DNA of 19,851 nucleotides from Candidatus Thalassarchaeaceae archaeon (GCA_029250425.1 JAQXFF010000217.1:1-19851); one strand, 5' to 3'; shown: positions 1-8,687, counted from the first letter of the stretch. Numbers and translations are program-made. The notes: a model not told the origin generated them from the sequence alone.

Positions 1-417
1 TGATGCTGGATCTTGCATATCCGCCATACTGACGTTGATTCCAAATCTCGGTAATTCCTCAGTCATCAATCCATATGTGCCACCGTAAACATCAGTGCTG
101 GCCACCACGTGATCGCCATTCGACAATAGTCCCATCATGACCGTTGAAATTGCAGCCATCCCGCTGGCAAACAACTCACCATCTTCGGCACCCTCCATCG
201 CACAAATTTTCTCAACACATGCTTCGGAATTTACACTCGATAAGCGTGAGTAAAGAAGGGTGTGTTGAGCGCCGGCGGCCCATCCTGCATAGCGCTCATC
301 AGTCAAGTAATACGTAGATGATTGGAAAATAGGTGTATTCACCGCGCCCTCGATGTGTTTGGTGCCTGCATGAACTGAGCGGGTGGCGAAGCGCTTGTCG
401 GTGTCATCATCGGCCAT
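1..417 (-). CDS. Cys/Met metabolism PLP-dependent enzyme (cystathionine gamma-synthase/lyase-like), N-terminal part
   Basis: Partial gene: 139 N-terminal residues are visible and the rest lies beyond base 1. The translation matches the start of the Cys/Met-metabolism PLP family (cystathionine gamma-synthase, cystathionine gamma-lyase, methionine gamma-lyase, O-acetylhomoserine sulfhydrylase). It has the N-terminal FATRSVHAG block (residues 10-18), the TPIFQSSTY block (28-36), a YSRLSSVNSEACVEK segment (56-70) where the family has YSR..NPT...LE, and EGAEDGELFASGMAAI (75-90), which forms the PLP phosphate-binding SGMAAI region. The catalytic lysine lies outside the window, so the exact reaction cannot be assigned. 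The ATG at 417 sits at the usual distance from FATR. An in-frame ATG at 441 would add 8 residues. The gene follows cutA on the same strand with a gap of 22-46 bases and may be co-transcribed with it. Confidence 0.85.
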   Translation of the reverse strand, partial: MADDDTDKRFATRSVHAGTKHIEGAVNTPIFQSSTYYLTDERYAGWAAGAQHTLLYSRLSSVNSEACVEKICAMEGAEDGELFASGMAAISTVMMGLLSNGDHVVASTDVYGGTYGLMTEELPRFGINVSMADMQDPAS

Positions 418-463
418 GACACAGGTGAGTGTCTCTAGCATTTCAATCAAGCGATGTAAGGGT

Positions 464-778
464 CTAGGCTGAATTGACCCAATCGGCATATTGTGCATTT
501 GTTTCTACAGGGTAATGGATGATTTGTGGAATATCATATGGGTGATTTTCTTGAATCATAGATAATACATCTGCCAATTTTTTGAATCCGACTTTGAGTT
601 GTAACTCCCATTCCTTCGTTGATTGAATCTTGCCTTCCCACTTGTACGTGGAACGGGTTGATGAATGGTGTACGCAAGCGGCACCGGCCTCTAATATCAA
701 TTGAGAAAACGCACCCACTTCTGCCTCAAGCCATGATGGTGGGAGGGTTGTCTGAACAAGGTAAATTTCTGCGCTCAT
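464..778 (-). CDS. cutA: CutA1 divalent-ion tolerance protein
   Basis: A 104-residue protein of normal CutA length. CutA proteins are small cytosolic trimers with a ferredoxin-like fold, linked to copper or divalent-cation tolerance, although their true role in archaea is unsettled. Family marks are visible in order: the N-terminal beta strand with TTLPPSWLEAE (residues 10-20), the AACVHH block (33-38), the STRSTYKWEGKIQSTKEWEL segment (39-58) corresponding to the conserved S.YrW.GkI....E, and the C-terminal HPYDIPQIIHYPVE segment (79-92), which matches HPYevPeI..lpv. The ATG at 778 is only 24 bases from the divergent geranylgeranyl reductase start and has no Shine-Dalgarno site, so a leaderless transcript is plausible. 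The PLP-enzyme gene follows closely on the same strand. Confidence 0.93.
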   Translation of the reverse strand: MSAEIYLVQTTLPPSWLEAEVGAFSQLILEAGAACVHHSSTRSTYKWEGKIQSTKEWELQLKVGFKKLADVLSMIQENHPYDIPQIIHYPVETNAQYADWVNSA

Positions 779-802
779 GGGAATGGGAGTGGTGTTTAGG
801 CC

Positions 803-2188
803 ATGAAATCAACGCCCCAACACTTGAAGACCGAGTGGGACAGCCTACGGCTGAGAGAGATGCAAGATTGGGATTCACCTATCGATTCGGGAGTTGTTCC
901 TGAAGATGGATCAATCTTTGATGTCATCGTTGTTGGTGGGGGTCCTGGCGGTAGTGCCACTGCTGCATACATGGCAATGGATGGTGCCAAAGTTCTGCTA
1001 TTGGAAAAGGCCGTATACCCTCGAGACAAAACTTGTGGAGATGCTGTTGGTGGCAAATCATTGAAACACGTAGAAGAATTGGGCGTGAAAACAGCCCTTG
1101 AACAAACAAATCACTTCAGGGTTGACGGAATTATTTTCGGGGCACCAAATGGAAAAGAAGTGCGAATTTCTTTGCCTGAAGATGAAGTTGAAAATCGGGA
1201 AGCAGGTTACAGTTTACCCCGCAAACAATTCGACACCGTCCTCTTTTCAAACGCAAATGAAAAGGTCCTCAAAGCTGGAGGTGCTGTAATTCAAAATTTT
1301 GCAGTCAAGGAAGTCCACATAGAAGGTGGCGTAGTCACAGGGATTTCTGGTCTGCACGAAAAAAATAGTTACCATTTCAAAGCACCTCTTACAATTGGGG
1401 CAGGGGGATACAATTGCCCTGTTGCAAGAGCTGTTGTAGACCATCATGATGAGCCAATGGTTGACAAAAAGCACTACTGCGCCGCCTATCGAGAATATTG
1501 GACGGGGGTTGAAGGGTGTGAAGATTGGCAAGGTGCAATTGAAATTCACTTCATCGATGGTGTGGTCCCTGGATATTTCTGGATCTTTCCCGTAGGCAAT
1601 GGTGTGGTCAATGTAGGCATTGGCATGGTTATTGCTGAAATGGATAAGCGGAAGACCAAACTGAGGGGACTTCAGGATTGGGTCATCAATGAAGATCCAA
1701 AATTTAGCAAGCGGTTTGCCAATGCAAAAATGGTTGAAAAATCAGGCAAGGGGTGGCAACTTCCGTTCGGTAGTCCAAGAAAAAAGGCACCTTCCTTCCA
1801 GCCACGGCGTGCTGCAATGGCTGGAGCAATGTGTGTCGGTGATGCAGCATCTCTGGTCGACCCCTTTACAGGAGAAGGAATTGGCAATGCACTGCTCTCA
1901 GCAAAATTGGCTTCAACCGTATATGATCGGGAAAAACACAGTGAAGGTTTTTCCTCAGATTCGGCTAGTGAATATCAAAATATGTTGTGGGGAGAACTCT
2001 CTGTGGAATTAACAAACTCATACAAACTACAGCGTTTAGTCAAGAAAAAGAGTTTGATGAACTTCTTTATCGGGAAGGCGGTGAAGAAGGTCGAATTGCA
2101 ACGGGCCCTCACAGATATGATTGCTTCAAAAGAAGCTCAAGGTCAATTCCACTCAAAATGGTGGATGATCAAAACCCTATTGTTCTGA
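803..2188 (+). CDS. Geranylgeranyl reductase family FAD-dependent oxidoreductase
   Basis: A 461-residue flavoprotein of the geranylgeranyl reductase family. Members saturate the isoprenoid chains of archaeal membrane lipids (digeranylgeranylglycerophospholipid reductase) or of other prenyl compounds. Visible motifs are the FAD dinucleotide-binding GGGPGG (residues 45-50) followed by a KVLLLEK strand ending in Glu68, the family's K.CGDAVGG segment (76-84), the PGYFWIFPVGNGVVNVGIG block (256-274) typical of the family, and the second FAD motif CVGDAASLVDPFTGEGIGNAL (344-364). The roughly 35 residues before the Rossmann strand form a modest N-terminal extension. It acts at or on the cytoplasmic face of the membrane. 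It starts a plus-strand run with the HAD phosphatase 9 bases downstream. The exact prenyl substrate cannot be told from sequence. Confidence 0.93.
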   Translation: MKSTPQHLKTEWDSLRLREMQDWDSPIDSGVVPEDGSIFDVIVVGGGPGGSATAAYMAMDGAKVLLLEKAVYPRDKTCGDAVGGKSLKHVEELGVKTALEQTNHFRVDGIIFGAPNGKEVRISLPEDEVENREAGYSLPRKQFDTVLFSNANEKVLKAGGAVIQNFAVKEVHIEGGVVTGISGLHEKNSYHFKAPLTIGAGGYNCPVARAVVDHHDEPMVDKKHYCAAYREYWTGVEGCEDWQGAIEIHFIDGVVPGYFWIFPVGNGVVNVGIGMVIAEMDKRKTKLRGLQDWVINEDPKFSKRFANAKMVEKSGKGWQLPFGSPRKKAPSFQPRRAAMAGAMCVGDAASLVDPFTGEGIGNALLSAKLASTVYDREKHSEGFSSDSASEYQNMLWGELSVELTNSYKLQRLVKKKSLMNFFIGKAVKKVELQRALTDMIASKEAQGQFHSKWWMIKTLLF

Positions 2189-2197
2189 AGTGATAGT

Positions 2198-2986
2198 ATG
2201 GATTCCAACATGTCTGATATTGATGCTGTTTTCCTTGACCTCGATGGTACGATGTACCTTGGGGGTGATTTGATTCCAGGTGCTATTGAATTTTTAAATC
2301 GGTGTGAACAGCATGGAGTGAAGCGTTTTTTCCTTTCGAATAATAGTAGCCGTTCAGTGAATCAATATCTCTCCAAGTTGAAGGGATTGGGAATTCCTGC
2401 AACAGAAGATGATGTGTTGCTATCCACTCATGACCTGCTCTCATGGTTGTCAATGAATGATGTCAAGGAAACTTGGTTGGTTGGTACGGAAGGGATGAGA
2501 GAAATGTTAGAGGGAAAAGGGATTGTTACGCAATCAGAAAATCCTGAATATGTCGTTTTGGGGTATGATACTGAAATCACCTATGGTAAAATTGCAACCG
2601 CCTCAATCCATATGCATAATGGCGTCCCAATGGTTGCTAGCCATCCAGATATGGTTTGCCCATCGCCAGACGGTGGGTTACCCGATACTGGAGCATATAT
2701 GGCCATGTTTGAGGCGACGACTGGTGTAAGGCCAATCCACGTGTGTGGAAAACCTGAGCCGGGCATGATATTGCACAAAATTGAGGCGTTGGGGTTGAAG
2801 CCTGAACGCTGCGCAATGGTTGGGGATCGTCTCTACACAGATATGGCAATGGCGACTCGTGCTGGAGTGATGGGTGTTCTCGTGTTATCTGGAGAAGCGA
2901 CAGAAGAAGATGTGGCTGCATTACCAGAAGGGGCTGAGCAGTATCCTGCTTTAATTGTGGGTTCTGTAGATGAATTATTGCGATAG
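2198..2986 (+). CDS. HAD superfamily class IIA (NagD/phosphoglycolate phosphatase-like) hydrolase
   Basis: A 262-residue cytosolic phosphatase of the HAD subclass IIA. All four HAD motifs are seen: DLDGT with nucleophile Asp14 and acid/base Asp16, the motif II serine in FLSNNSS (Ser47), the motif III lysine in CGKPEPGM (Lys185), and motif IV VGDRLYTD with Asp210 and Asp215. The C2 cap between motifs II and III contains the HPDMVCPSPDGGLPDTGAY segment (149-167) typical of NagD and p-nitrophenylphosphatase-type enzymes. Family substrates include nucleotide monophosphates, sugar phosphates and 2-phosphoglycolate, and the substrate here cannot be assigned. The ATG at 2198 lies 9 bases after the geranylgeranyl reductase stop. 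A second ATG at 2210 is also possible. Co-transcription with the reductase is likely from the spacing. Confidence 0.92.
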   Translation: MDSNMSDIDAVFLDLDGTMYLGGDLIPGAIEFLNRCEQHGVKRFFLSNNSSRSVNQYLSKLKGLGIPATEDDVLLSTHDLLSWLSMNDVKETWLVGTEGMREMLEGKGIVTQSENPEYVVLGYDTEITYGKIATASIHMHNGVPMVASHPDMVCPSPDGGLPDTGAYMAMFEATTGVRPIHVCGKPEPGMILHKIEALGLKPERCAMVGDRLYTDMAMATRAGVMGVLVLSGEATEEDVAALPEGAEQYPALIVGSVDELLR

Positions 2987-3019
2987 CGGCGCCACTGAGT
3001 TGGTTTTGAAAACGGCTTC

Positions 3020-4510
3020 TTGGTACTTGGGTTTGGGGTGGACTTCAAGTGCTCATTTGGAAACTCGCTGCGCGTGAGTGCAAACCCTCCGCTATCAGGC
3101 GCACCCTCATGTGATGTGGGTGCACTACCTTTGGTCGAGGATTGGCCACTGTTGCCAAACCATCAAATTCACATGGATCGTCTCGCACAATTTGGTGTGA
3201 TTGAGATTGAAGAAGTTCTAGATGCAATGCGGCAATGTCCCCGGGGTGTGCACGCTTTGCCGTTTCCATTAGATGATGAAATGAACAATCTAGAGGCTTC
3301 GAGTTTGAGGATGCCTTGGTGGGCTGATATTGATATGTACCATTCATTGTTGCCTGGTTTGTTTGAAACTTGCCAAATAATGCAACTTCTACAATTAAAC
3401 AAGGGGGATAGTGTTCTCCTATTGGGTCCGCGGGGGAATTGGTGGACTGAGTTGCTGATGTATATTGGGGCACAGCGAATTGTTGTTCTTGAACCAGATG
3501 AGGGTCGGCGTGAAGTATTGACTCAGCGGTGGGATGATTTACGACTCGATATTGTCGCCAACGCATTTGGCTGCCAAATTGAGATGGTTGGTGCCAGTCA
3601 ATTGGATGATGTCATGCCAGATGGGGGTTTTGACCGAGTAATTTCCACAGGCATGTTCCCTTCACTCCCACTCAGTATTATGATGCGTGTACAAGAGAAT
3701 GGGTATGCTGTACTGCCAATTGAAAATGATGGGCGAAGTATGCTACAACTCATTCAACACCACGGAGAAGGTGAATTGATGGCGCAATGGGTTGCGTGTT
3801 GGGATGTTGAACCTTGGCCCGAGGAGGTATTGGTTGCCTTTGAGACGGGGGTGGATGTAGAACCGTTCGGTGCAACTACTGAAGAACGGTTTGTCAACGA
3901 ACGTGCATGGTGTTGTGCTAATTCTGTACCCACTCGTGATCGTTTTGGTCCGGCACGCATGTTGGATATGGTGGAACGTGTGTGGTACTCAATTGATCCA
4001 GTACACTCAGATGTGCCCGAAGGTGAATCGGGTGGATTTAGGGAACAAATCTCTGACGATTTATTCCGAATGGGTCATGTTCTCTTACAGATGGGTATTT
4101 TTGAGCTCGCCTCTGAACATCAAGGTGAAGCGTTTCGCTTAGCGCCGACTGCAGAGTCTGCAACATTCCTAGGGTGGGCCCTTACAGAAATGGATGACTC
4201 GTGGGGTGCACTAGGTTGGTGTCGGAAGGCGATTGAAACTGATGAACGATTGGGTAATCCTTGGAATGACATTGGGGCAATTCTTTTGCAAATGGAACAA
4301 CCAACTGCCGCTGTTCCATGGTTGGCAGCGGCAATCCGATCGCAGCGCTATGATGCGCCGGGCCATCCATGGGCGAATCTAGCGCGTGCACATGAGGCTC
4401 TTGGAAACAAAATGGCGGCCTTCGATGCGGCCCGCACTGCACTTGAGCATTCGCCTGACGATGAAAACAGTTTGAGAATCATTGATGACCTCAGCGGATT
4501 CTTGTTGTGA
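3020..4510 (+). CDS. PCMT-like (protein-L-isoaspartate methyltransferase-related) domain fused to TPR-like repeats
   Basis: Up to 496 residues. Residues 52-85 resemble the N-terminal helices of protein-L-isoaspartate O-methyltransferase (FGVIEIEEVLDAMRQCPRG, compared with the family's GVI....VL.AM...PR). Residues 108-165 follow the family's SAM-domain layout with a LNKGDSVLLLG strand and a VVLEPD strand. Key motifs have decayed, however: the glycine-rich SAM loop E.GTGSGY reads LLGPRGNW (134-141), and the substrate motif before it (TISxP) is absent. The C-terminal half (about 345-480) is helical with TPR-like spacing, such as LGWALTEMDDSWGALGWCRKAIE and WANLARAHEALGNKMAAFDAARTALE. The start is uncertain: TTG 3020, GTG 3038, GTG 3074 or ATG 3173 are possible, and none has a Shine-Dalgarno site. 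The domain itself begins at the 3173 ATG. A scaffold or non-catalytic methyltransferase-fold role is inferred. The stop directly abuts that of the convergent RND gene. Confidence 0.75.
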   Translation: MVLGFGVDFKCSFGNSLRVSANPPLSGAPSCDVGALPLVEDWPLLPNHQIHMDRLAQFGVIEIEEVLDAMRQCPRGVHALPFPLDDEMNNLEASSLRMPWWADIDMYHSLLPGLFETCQIMQLLQLNKGDSVLLLGPRGNWWTELLMYIGAQRIVVLEPDEGRREVLTQRWDDLRLDIVANAFGCQIEMVGASQLDDVMPDGGFDRVISTGMFPSLPLSIMMRVQENGYAVLPIENDGRSMLQLIQHHGEGELMAQWVACWDVEPWPEEVLVAFETGVDVEPFGATTEERFVNERAWCCANSVPTRDRFGPARMLDMVERVWYSIDPVHSDVPEGESGGFREQISDDLFRMGHVLLQMGIFELASEHQGEAFRLAPTAESATFLGWALTEMDDSWGALGWCRKAIETDERLGNPWNDIGAILLQMEQPTAAVPWLAAAIRSQRYDAPGHPWANLARAHEALGNKMAAFDAARTALEHSPDDENSLRIIDDLSGFLL

Positions 4511-6805
4511 TTATTCATCTTCTTGATTTGGTTGGAGTGGTGGAAACCATTTCGCCAACCACTTTGGTGACCACCAATTCAGATCCCCCATGAGGCGCAT
4601 TGTCGCAGGAACTACAATGGCGCGAACGAGCGTGGCATCTACTGCAATCGCTAGAGCGAGGCCAAGTCCAATGGCTTTGATAATTTGAACTGTAGCGATG
4701 GTGAATGATGCAAATACAACCACCATAACAGCTGCTGCGCCTGTAATCAATCGCCCCGTTTGTTGAAGGCCTCGCCGCACTGCTTCAGTATTATCGCCAG
4801 TTTCCAAATATGCTTCATGGATTCGACTCAACATGAGGACCTCATAATCCATAGACAATCCAAAGACGATACAGAACATGATGACAGGGGTGGTAGGGTC
4901 AATCGATAGTGGTGTAAAGTTCATCCATTCCTCAAAACCATGCCCTTCTTGGAAAACATAGACGAGCATTCCAAAGGATGCTGATAGGCTGAGGACATTC
5001 ATGACCATTGCCTTGAGTGGGATTAGCACACTGCGGACCTGAATGAAGATGAGGATGCCTGTACAGAATAAGATGTAAGTTACAGCGATGGGTGTTTTTT
5101 TGTAGACTTCGTCGATTATGTCAACGCTGATTGCAGCCCACCCACCAACCTTGCCGTGGAATTCTAATTTGTCTTCAAGTAAACGAATTTCTTTGACCAA
5201 CGTGTGGGCTTCCGGCGATCCTGGTTCAGGGATGTACACGATTCGAAGAATGACCACATCCTCTGTCGATGTGGCATTGACCAAGTCCTGGATGGCTGTG
5301 GGTTGCTGTTCTACAGGCAAGGTATAGATTGACTGTAAAGTTGAAGCGTTCATTCCGGCGCCCGGCGAATACATACCAATGACAGATGAAACATCTTCTC
5401 TTTCGGCGATTTGTAGTGAGAAATTGTAGAAGGTGTCTATTGTTTCGTTACTGTATCGATCCATGCCATCCAAATCAAACACAACGAAAATTTCTGCTTC
5501 GCCGAAGTCGGCCCATTCAGATTCCTGAATTTCACTACCGACGCGTACTTCCTCATCAGGAGCCAATAGGTCAATGCCCCCCAACCCCAATTGGGCATTG
5601 AGGAATGGGGTGCCTGCTCCAATCAGAAGGATGAGGATTGGGACTAGTGTAACGACTGGCCGACGCATGACGAAATCTGCGAGTTTGAACCACAGGCCAT
5701 CGTCACCCATTTCTTGCTTCATACCGAATGGTACTTTGAAACGGTTCACGTTTTCGCCCAAAATGGACAATATGGCCATCAAGAATGTCGTCGAAAAAAA
5801 TACGGCCAATCCGACTGCGAGTGATCCTCCAATACCCATCGATGGGAGGCCTGTGCCCTCGAAAAAGAGCATGCCTGTAAGGCCGATGACTACTGTAATT
5901 CCACTGAAAAATACTGCTTTCCCGGCGGTGGCGCTGGTAATGGCTAGAGCTTCTCGCTTGTCATGCCCATTGTGAAGTTCCTCTCGAAACCTATTCACGA
6001 TAAATAGCGAATAATCGATAGAGACGCCTATACCGATTAGACTCACGATATTCATCGCGTAATTATTGACGTCCATTTGGTGGCTAAGCCAGAAAATGAT
6101 GCCCACTCCGCTGATGACTGTTGGGATCGATATGGCGACAGGGAGGAGGGCGGCTACAATGCTACTGAATACAATAATCAGAAGAATGATTGTCAAAGGT
6201 GCTGCCAGTAATTCAGCATTCACCAAATCGTCAACCATGCGGTCATCAAAAGTCGTGTCAATTGCTACATCACCTGTTCTCCAACACAGCAATACACCGC
6301 ACTTGATGTCATCTTGAATCTCTCGATAAGCATCCTTGGCATCAATATCTGCGGAGAATTCAATGCGGATACGCATGTGACTTCCATCATCAGAATAGTG
6401 CCATGAAGAAAAATTTGACTCGATATTCCAAGGGGTTTGGATATATTCAATGCCAGGATGATCTGAAATCATTCCAAGTGTGATGTTTACCGCTTCTGCG
6501 AATTGAGGAGTGGATGCGTTCCACTCTTCGTGTGCGAAAATGATGGTGAATCCCCTGCCGCCTGAAAGCCCACTCTCACCTTCCGATTCGTTGGTTGCAA
6601 AGGCACTTGTGATCATGCCGTGCGCTTGGTAGGATTCCATCTCATCTCCGTCGAAAGCGTCTGTAAATTCACTGCCTGTAGAGATAAGACTCCCCAAGCC
6701 AAAAAATACAACCAAAGATAGGGCAATCACTGTTCGGCGACGATCGTGGCTGAACTGGCCCATTCGGTAGAATGTGTCCTTGCGGTACCCTACGGACCCA
6801 CCCAT
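4511..6805 (-). CDS. RND superfamily (MmpL-like) membrane transporter
   Basis: A 764-residue integral membrane protein with the duplicated RND layout: one N-terminal helix (about 25-42), a large extracellular loop (45-195), a block of five helices (about 197-350), then the same again (helix at about 383-400, loop 405-570, helices 572-735). Each half carries the MmpL/SSD-type helix-4 motif with an adjacent Asp-Tyr pair, GIGVSIDYSLFIVNRFREE (Asp264, Tyr265) and FGLSMDYEVLMLSRIHEAY (Asp653, Tyr654), which in this family form the proton-relay site. Such proteins export lipids, hydrophobic compounds or small molecules by proton antiport. The substrate is unknown here. It lies 52 bases downstream of a secreted S15-type lipoprotein on the same strand. 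A Cys pair in the first outer loop (Cys169, Cys174) may form a disulfide. Confidence 0.92.
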   Translation of the reverse strand: MGGSVGYRKDTFYRMGQFSHDRRRTVIALSLVVFFGLGSLISTGSEFTDAFDGDEMESYQAHGMITSAFATNESEGESGLSGGRGFTIIFAHEEWNASTPQFAEAVNITLGMISDHPGIEYIQTPWNIESNFSSWHYSDDGSHMRIRIEFSADIDAKDAYREIQDDIKCGVLLCWRTGDVAIDTTFDDRMVDDLVNAELLAAPLTIILLIIVFSSIVAALLPVAISIPTVISGVGIIFWLSHQMDVNNYAMNIVSLIGIGVSIDYSLFIVNRFREELHNGHDKREALAITSATAGKAVFFSGITVVIGLTGMLFFEGTGLPSMGIGGSLAVGLAVFFSTTFLMAILSILGENVNRFKVPFGMKQEMGDDGLWFKLADFVMRRPVVTLVPILILLIGAGTPFLNAQLGLGGIDLLAPDEEVRVGSEIQESEWADFGEAEIFVVFDLDGMDRYSNETIDTFYNFSLQIAEREDVSSVIGMYSPGAGMNASTLQSIYTLPVEQQPTAIQDLVNATSTEDVVILRIVYIPEPGSPEAHTLVKEIRLLEDKLEFHGKVGGWAAISVDIIDEVYKKTPIAVTYILFCTGILIFIQVRSVLIPLKAMVMNVLSLSASFGMLVYVFQEGHGFEEWMNFTPLSIDPTTPVIMFCIVFGLSMDYEVLMLSRIHEAYLETGDNTEAVRRGLQQTGRLITGAAAVMVVVFASFTIATVQIIKAIGLGLALAIAVDATLVRAIVVPATMRLMGDLNWWSPKWLAKWFPPLQPNQEDE

Positions 6806-6837
6806 GAGGGGTCGCGATTGATTCCCCTATTTGAGAA

Positions 6838-6853
6838 GGTGTATTACTACACC
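6838..6853. repeat. Short perfect inverted repeat between two minus-strand genes
   Basis: GGTGTA (6838-6843), a 4-base loop TTAC, and TACACC (6848-6853) form a perfect 6-bp stem in the 52-base gap between the S15-type hydrolase stop and the RND transporter start. No T-run follows on the minus strand, so it is not a clear archaeal or bacterial-type terminator. It could be a processing hairpin, a regulator site, or chance. Confidence 0.35.
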
Positions 6854-6857
6854 CCAA

Positions 6858-8651
6858 TTAGGATTCAACTTGTGGTGTGGTGAGAATATTGTCGCCATCA
6901 CGCTGTATAATAGGAAGTTCAAATATCGATGAAGATGGTAATACGTGAACTGTGCAAGTACTACCACATGCAGGTGCGAGGTAATCTTCACCTTGTTCAG
7001 ACATGATGAAGCGAAGTCCGTGGTCCGCGGGTAAAATTGCATCAATGGCTTGGAATTCCATCATCATCGTCACAGTTAGTCCCGGGATGACTGTCTGAGC
7101 ATCGTATCCACCAGCATGGTATCGTATGTCCATTGTTGCATGCCCTAAACGGAGACCGGTTTCGGCATCCTGCATTTCTACGAAAACTTGGCCTCCATCA
7201 AAAGTGGGGACTGCTTGCAAATGTAGGGTTGCTAACCCGGCTATGTGTAGGTTGGAATCACTCATGGCTGGACATTCAACTGTGACTACTTGGCCACCAC
7301 CGACAACCGGGGCGCCCCCTCCAAGGAAAGCACCATCAATTGTGCATTCACTCATATCAAGGGATAAACGTTCGACATCAAGCGGAGGCCATGTATCTTC
7401 GATTCTCCATTCGCCATCATTGCGTTGAACTTGTGCATGAAGGTCTGGTGCGGGGCCGATATCTTTGAGGTAATATTCCATCCATTCAAACAAGTCCTGG
7501 GCCCAATCCCATCGAGTCATGTTGTGGATAGCCTCACCGCCATAGCCCGAATTCTGATTGTTGTGTTTGGTCCATTGATCTGGATAGTTGTGCTCCCATT
7601 GACCAATCATTCCGGCAACTTCGTAACCATTGTCGATGTACTCCTGGTACCAATTGGTGTCCGGTGGGCCACCAAACACTTGGTGGGGGTCCACGTTCCA
7701 ATCTTGGAGGCCTTGAACCCAGTATATGCTGCCGTTGTAGGTACCCAGTGCCTTGTCAATATGGCTGCGTTCATCGTAATAATTGTCCATGTAAGGATCT
7801 GCTTCACCTAAGCCATACCGTGTAGGACCTGCGAAAAATCCTTCGATCACGTCGGCACACATGTTGTCCAGATCATTGTCGTCATAATCAAGAATGCTCC
7901 CCCCATAATTGGAATGCATAACTTGGCTGCGGGCTTCGGCACTTCCATTTTTGTAAAGAAGGGGTCCGAGCGCTGTGGTTCCTGAAATGGGTACGATGGT
8001 TTTGAGGTGAGAACTTCCTTGTGCAGCGGCCTCCCAAGCTGTCGCGCCTTCGTAGGATTTGCCGTAAATTGCAACGTTGCCGTTGCTCCACTCTTGTTGG
8101 CCGAGCCATTCTACTGCTGTGTGGATGCTCAGGCCCTCACCATCCCCTCGATAATCAAAGCAACCTGTACTATCTTCTGTTGCAAAAACAGCGACTTGCG
8201 CGAGGGCGTATCCATGGGGAATGAAATTGTCATAGATGAATTCGCCACGGCCCCCGCCAACAACGTTGGTTGGTGATGATTCGTCACCTGGTTGCCCGTA
8301 TGAAAAATAGGGGCTGATGATTGCGATTACTGGTACTGCTTCGCCTTCTTGAGTATTGGATGGAAGCCAGTAGGATAGGTGCACGTTTGCTGAATTAGGG
8401 CCCCCTTCCCACACTCCTGTTGTATCAACTTCGATATTTGCCTCTTGAACCTCAAGAGCGTGGTGGGGTCCAGATTCGAGAAGGAAACTATGGGTGTGGC
8501 TGGTGTTCCATTCGAGGTTGTGTCGTTCGTAAATATCTGGATAGGGGCTGTCTATTCCCTTCGTCGATACTTCTTCAGTGCCAAAACAACCAGACAGGCT
8601 GGCAACAAGTAGCAATGAAACGAGAAGAGATGCGACTCTTCTTGACCCCAT
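6858..8651 (-). CDS. Secreted lipoprotein hydrolase of the X-Pro dipeptidyl-peptidase (S15)/CocE family
   Basis: A 597-residue protein. The N-terminus is a lipoprotein signal: RR at 4-5, a hydrophobic stretch (7-20), and lipobox LSGC with Cys22 as the likely lipidated residue, so the enzyme should sit outside the cell tethered to the membrane. The alpha/beta-hydrolase domain shows the nucleophile elbow YGKSYEG (Ser199), the GLQDWNV segment with probable catalytic Asp317 as in the S15 family, and GQWEH with probable His354. The region from about 400 on matches the position of the C-terminal beta-sandwich domain of this family. Known members cleave X-Pro dipeptides or esters and amides such as cocaine or glutaryl-7-ACA. 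Peptide scavenging is a reasonable guess here. The ATG at 8651 has no Shine-Dalgarno site. Confidence 0.9.
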   Translation of the reverse strand: MGSRRVASLLVSLLLVASLSGCFGTEEVSTKGIDSPYPDIYERHNLEWNTSHTHSFLLESGPHHALEVQEANIEVDTTGVWEGGPNSANVHLSYWLPSNTQEGEAVPVIAIISPYFSYGQPGDESSPTNVVGGGRGEFIYDNFIPHGYALAQVAVFATEDSTGCFDYRGDGEGLSIHTAVEWLGQQEWSNGNVAIYGKSYEGATAWEAAAQGSSHLKTIVPISGTTALGPLLYKNGSAEARSQVMHSNYGGSILDYDDNDLDNMCADVIEGFFAGPTRYGLGEADPYMDNYYDERSHIDKALGTYNGSIYWVQGLQDWNVDPHQVFGGPPDTNWYQEYIDNGYEVAGMIGQWEHNYPDQWTKHNNQNSGYGGEAIHNMTRWDWAQDLFEWMEYYLKDIGPAPDLHAQVQRNDGEWRIEDTWPPLDVERLSLDMSECTIDGAFLGGGAPVVGGGQVVTVECPAMSDSNLHIAGLATLHLQAVPTFDGGQVFVEMQDAETGLRLGHATMDIRYHAGGYDAQTVIPGLTVTMMMEFQAIDAILPADHGLRFIMSEQGEDYLAPACGSTCTVHVLPSSSIFELPIIQRDGDNILTTPQVES

Positions 8652-8687
8652 GTGTAGTTGTGGCTGGTTTTCATTGAAGAATGTGCG

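Noticed and set aside
3045..3566. A 173-codon open frame on the minus strand
   Set aside because: It lies wholly antisense to the PCMT-like domain, has no recognisable motif or Shine-Dalgarno site, and its composition fits a shadow of the plus-strand gene.
5574..5975. A 133-codon plus-strand open frame
   Set aside because: It is antisense to the RND transporter, whose motifs are intact across the region, and shows no family features.
6838..6853. Reading the 6-bp hairpin as an intrinsic terminator
   Set aside because: There is no T-run after it on the minus strand and the stem is short, so it is kept only as an unexplained inverted repeat.
7425..7811. A 128-codon hydrophobic plus-strand frame
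   Set aside because: It is antisense to the hydrolase domain of the S15-type lipoprotein. The hydrophobicity comes from the complementary strand.
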